DNA of 64,000 nucleotides. It comes from Eunapius fragilis. Taxonomy: Eukaryota; Porifera; Demospongiae; Spongillida; Spongillidae. Shown one piece after another: positions 61,200 through 64,000 of the stretch (positions are counted from its first letter, which is position 1; each line of letters begins with the position of its first letter). Below the pieces are notes generated by a model that ran no database searches, was not told where the DNA came from, and was given only the letters and a program-made list of their open reading frames with translations. The position numbers were made by a program, and so were the translations under genes. The stretch lies in contig OY811980.1 in the NCBI GenBank assembly GCA_963681505.1, forward strand, positions 5,645,004-5,709,003, read 5' to 3'.

Positions 61200-62290
61200 T
61201 GGCCTACCTTTACCATAGATTGAATACCTTACGGTATTGTCAATACCTGGACTGCAGGTATGGTCAACTGCACAGTGTGAGTATGTGTGTACTCATCACT
61301 TCATGTTATGTGTGGTGTATCATGCAGTTGTTTGCAGAGCTTTGTTTTTGCATAGCGCATGTACACACACACATACACACACATATTTAAATGATCCCTT
61401 TCTTCAGTGGCTGTGTGTGCTCCAGAGATCTCTACTGTGTGTGTGGAACAATGTTACCAGTCAGTATAAAGACCCATGATGTAATCACGTCACATCATAA
61501 CATCACCACCAGCTCCATAACTGTATGCAGATCATGTGATGGGTCTGTCAATAGCAGGTAGGTTTTTTTTTCACATGTGGTACTGAGGCACTCCTCAAGG
61601 CAGTTTGAACATCCTTTTGGAGGCTATCGTGTTCAACTGCCGGGTTACAATGTGACTTCTGTAGCAATAGAAAGAGAGAATTTGTAACTGAACAGAATTG
61701 TATTTGTGCATAACTTTTAATTATTGTATGAATACCTAAAATATTTTGTATGGAAAGGGATGATTCAGCAATCGGCACATTTGGAATATCATGCATGCTT
61801 AAGCTGGGCACCAGCATGACATCATAATTGGATCAACTGTTAATCAGTATAAATATTGATCCATGTTTTGTATTCGTGTTGTGTTATGCTGAACATGCGA
61901 CAAGGTGAACTTGTGGAACGTCACGGAAATCAACCCTGCAAAGCATTGATATCATCCTGAGTATTTGGCTGTCATTGCGCATGCGTCACCCTTTACAGCA
62001 CGTTCTGACTTTTAATGGCGTGTTCGAATCTGTTTGTGAAAGGTAGGTTTGCATTGTGATTTTATGCTTGGTTTTAACCCAGTTGTTTTCTTCTAACGTT
62101 TAGCGATGCATCTTTCGAGTAAAAAAAGTTGAACGCTTTAATTGGAGAGAGTGTATCTAGTTTTTGTGGTGAGGATACTAGTACAGCAGTACGGAATGCC
62201 TGTATAACTCCTTCTCTGCAGACTAGCTGCCATACATATACGCTAAGAAAGAATTTACTGCCGTGCTACCCGGCTACTTAAGCGTACGCT
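61200..62290. other. Anonymous interval before third RT element
   Basis: No recognised gene or element; a short CA stretch lies near 61362-61384. Confidence 0.45.
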
Positions 62291-63952
62291 ACCGGTATAT
62301 TTCTGTTCATGTATCTTGTTGCTCTGCTGATTTGGGTAGTTACTTATATAGACAGTGCAGTGGTTAGGTTGGGGCGATTAAACTTCATAGGGCATGCGCA
62401 TACAAATGCTTACGGTGGCCCTGGAGGTCGCGAGTGAACACACAGTACAATTCTACATGGGTTTCATACAAATAACATCGGGCGGTTATAACAAATAACA
62501 ATACCAGGGTTCAGACAAATATACTGCAGATTTAGTACCAGCTAGCACCCCATCATCTAGCAACCATGCATGGAAAAGCATCTTCAAGCATTCATCATCC
62601 ATATCAACCACAGAGATGATTCTTTGGAGCACAAGTGCAAAAAGTAAAGGGCCCAATGGATCCCCCTGCAAAACCCCTGATTCTGATGACAAGCCACACA
62701 AAGGATGCGGCCACAGTGCTGAATGTGCACCATAGCACCACCGTATATACTGCCCAAGGTAGTTTGGTCGAGCCATGGCCGGCAATGCAAACCGCATATT
62801 GGTGCTGAGCAATGAATCCGATTGAAGAATTAGGTCCTCCTCATCTTGGTCAACCTTGCTAAATGTGAGCTTTTCAGTCATAAAGATATGAGCAGCACCT
62901 TTCCAGAGGTGATAAAGTGTTCTCATGTGCCACAGTCTATTTTGGCATCCCCGATCCCATAGAGAATCTTATCCCAGAGGTTGGATGACCACTCTTTTGG
63001 GCTTGTAGTTGGAGCTGCAACTGGGGCAGATAAAGCTTGTCTTCTTCCCACATCTGCACCCTATGCAGCCTCATGGCTCACAGTTGTACCTTCTGTGGGT
63101 CTTGGGCTCCATTTAGATCCCAATGAGCTCCAGATAGCAGAGAAGTGGTGGTTGGGCTTGGACACTTCCAGAGACACTTCATGTGCTCTTTCCCTGACGT
63201 GGACTCGACCATGCAGCTACCTGTTTAAGCTACCTGTTTAAGTTTCATGATGTCTTTCTGAGCTATTGCCACCAAGCTCATATTGCAGCAGCGTTAGAGG
63301 CTGGAAGTGGCCTCACACCAGGACTGGATCACACTCGCCCAGCTGATGTGCTAGTGAGGGACTAGGCACTAGGCAAGCCAGCTGCCTTTAACATCACTGT
63401 CACATCTCCACTAAACCCAACTATTTTGGCTGAGGTATGTCTGAGGGTGGGTGCAACTGCTGAAGCTGCAGAAAGGAGGAAGCATGCAGCCAATGAAATG
63501 TGCTGAGCTGGGCTGGGTGTGTGTGCCTCTAGCAGTGGAGACATACTGCAACTGGGGTGCTACTGGCTACACGCCTAGCCTTTGGCTCCTCATTTCACAA
63601 AGCCGGAGTGATTGGTGAGATGAACGGAGGATTGAACATCACTCTGGTGAAAGCGCTAGCAAGGGCCATACTGGCTCTGAATGTTGACTTTATTAATTCC
63701 ACTCTATTTTCTCGGTAATAGTAATTCTCAGAAAATACAACCTCAATTATTTGTGCCAAATGGGGCTTCATTAGCAACAGTGTGGGGGATGGTAACAGTT
63801 ACTGACAAAGATTTTCCGTTTCCTCCCTCTGCAAGCCTTCATTGCCTGCTTAAAAAGTTTCAACCAGTCCATTAGTATGGAGTACTGCTTAATACCACTG
63901 ACAGTGGTAATTATTTGGCCACGAACCAGTGTCCGAGACTATTTGTTCAAGT
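62290..63952. mobile_element. RT/endonuclease-like element, third copy
   Basis: Shares the outer flank of the right-arm copy (about 62290-62510). The RT core (minus strand, 62790-62520: QGDPLGPLLFALVLQ, WLLDDGVLAG) is here in the opposite orientation, relative to the rest of the element, to the two palindrome copies. Then 62800-62960 (minus) and 62981-63241 (plus, AASWLTVVPSVGLGLHLDPN), then degenerate endonuclease-like sequence (RPADVL, PTILAEVC) to about 63560 and a shared tail to 63952. Frames are broken throughout. Confidence 0.7.
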
Positions 63953-64000
63953 ATATTTTGATTGGTCATCCAAAGCAAGTGGTGGTGATGTCCAAGTTAG

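Overview
This is eukaryotic, metazoan DNA. Modular extracellular proteins (Ig, fibronectin III, thrombospondin type 1, EGF, thrombospondin type 3 and C-terminal domains) are encoded by small exons, mostly of symmetrical phase, separated by introns often only 40-90 bp long. The protein types, compact introns and repeat content suggest a demosponge; Amphimedon is my best guess, but this is inference and no search was run.

Layout. (1) 1-21029, minus strand: a giant receptor-like gene with an intact signal-peptide exon, about 25 Ig domains (23 of them in a very regular ~780-bp two-exon cassette array), about 13 FN3 domains, then a hormone-receptor-motif-like Cys/Trp module of the kind found before GAIN/7TM regions of adhesion GPCRs. 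It runs off the left edge. One intron (5179-10525) is swollen by nested mobile elements. (2) 21128-34973 and 38391-57341 are the two arms of a huge imperfect inverted duplication around a ~3.4-kb spacer. Each arm carries a copy of a sponge-type thrombospondin gene. The right-arm copy (plus strand, 42152-55327) can be assembled from 17 exons into an uninterrupted 945-codon frame. The left-arm copy (minus strand, 32039-24321) has at least four disabling lesions. (3) The arms differ by a 6.36-kb CACTA-like transposon (43283-49638, with its empty site preserved in the other arm), by minisatellite copy number and by several smaller insertions. (4) At the inner edge of the palindrome sits a foldback element carrying a RecQ-helicase-like fragment; a reverse transcriptase plus endonuclease-like element lies in each arm and a third copy ends the window. 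(5) 57341-64000: a decayed piece of the Ig array, a ~163-bp satellite split by a CR1/jockey-like retrotransposon fragment, a second RecQ-like fragment, a 28-bp tandem repeat and the third RT element.

The most interesting points are the Ig cassette array (exactly modular exons, homogenised front halves, variable back halves, two one-base frameshifts), the intact/broken thrombospondin pair at opposite ends of a palindrome, and the mobile elements that date and possibly caused the rearrangement. All exon boundaries come from reading splice consensus, phase and domain continuity by eye.
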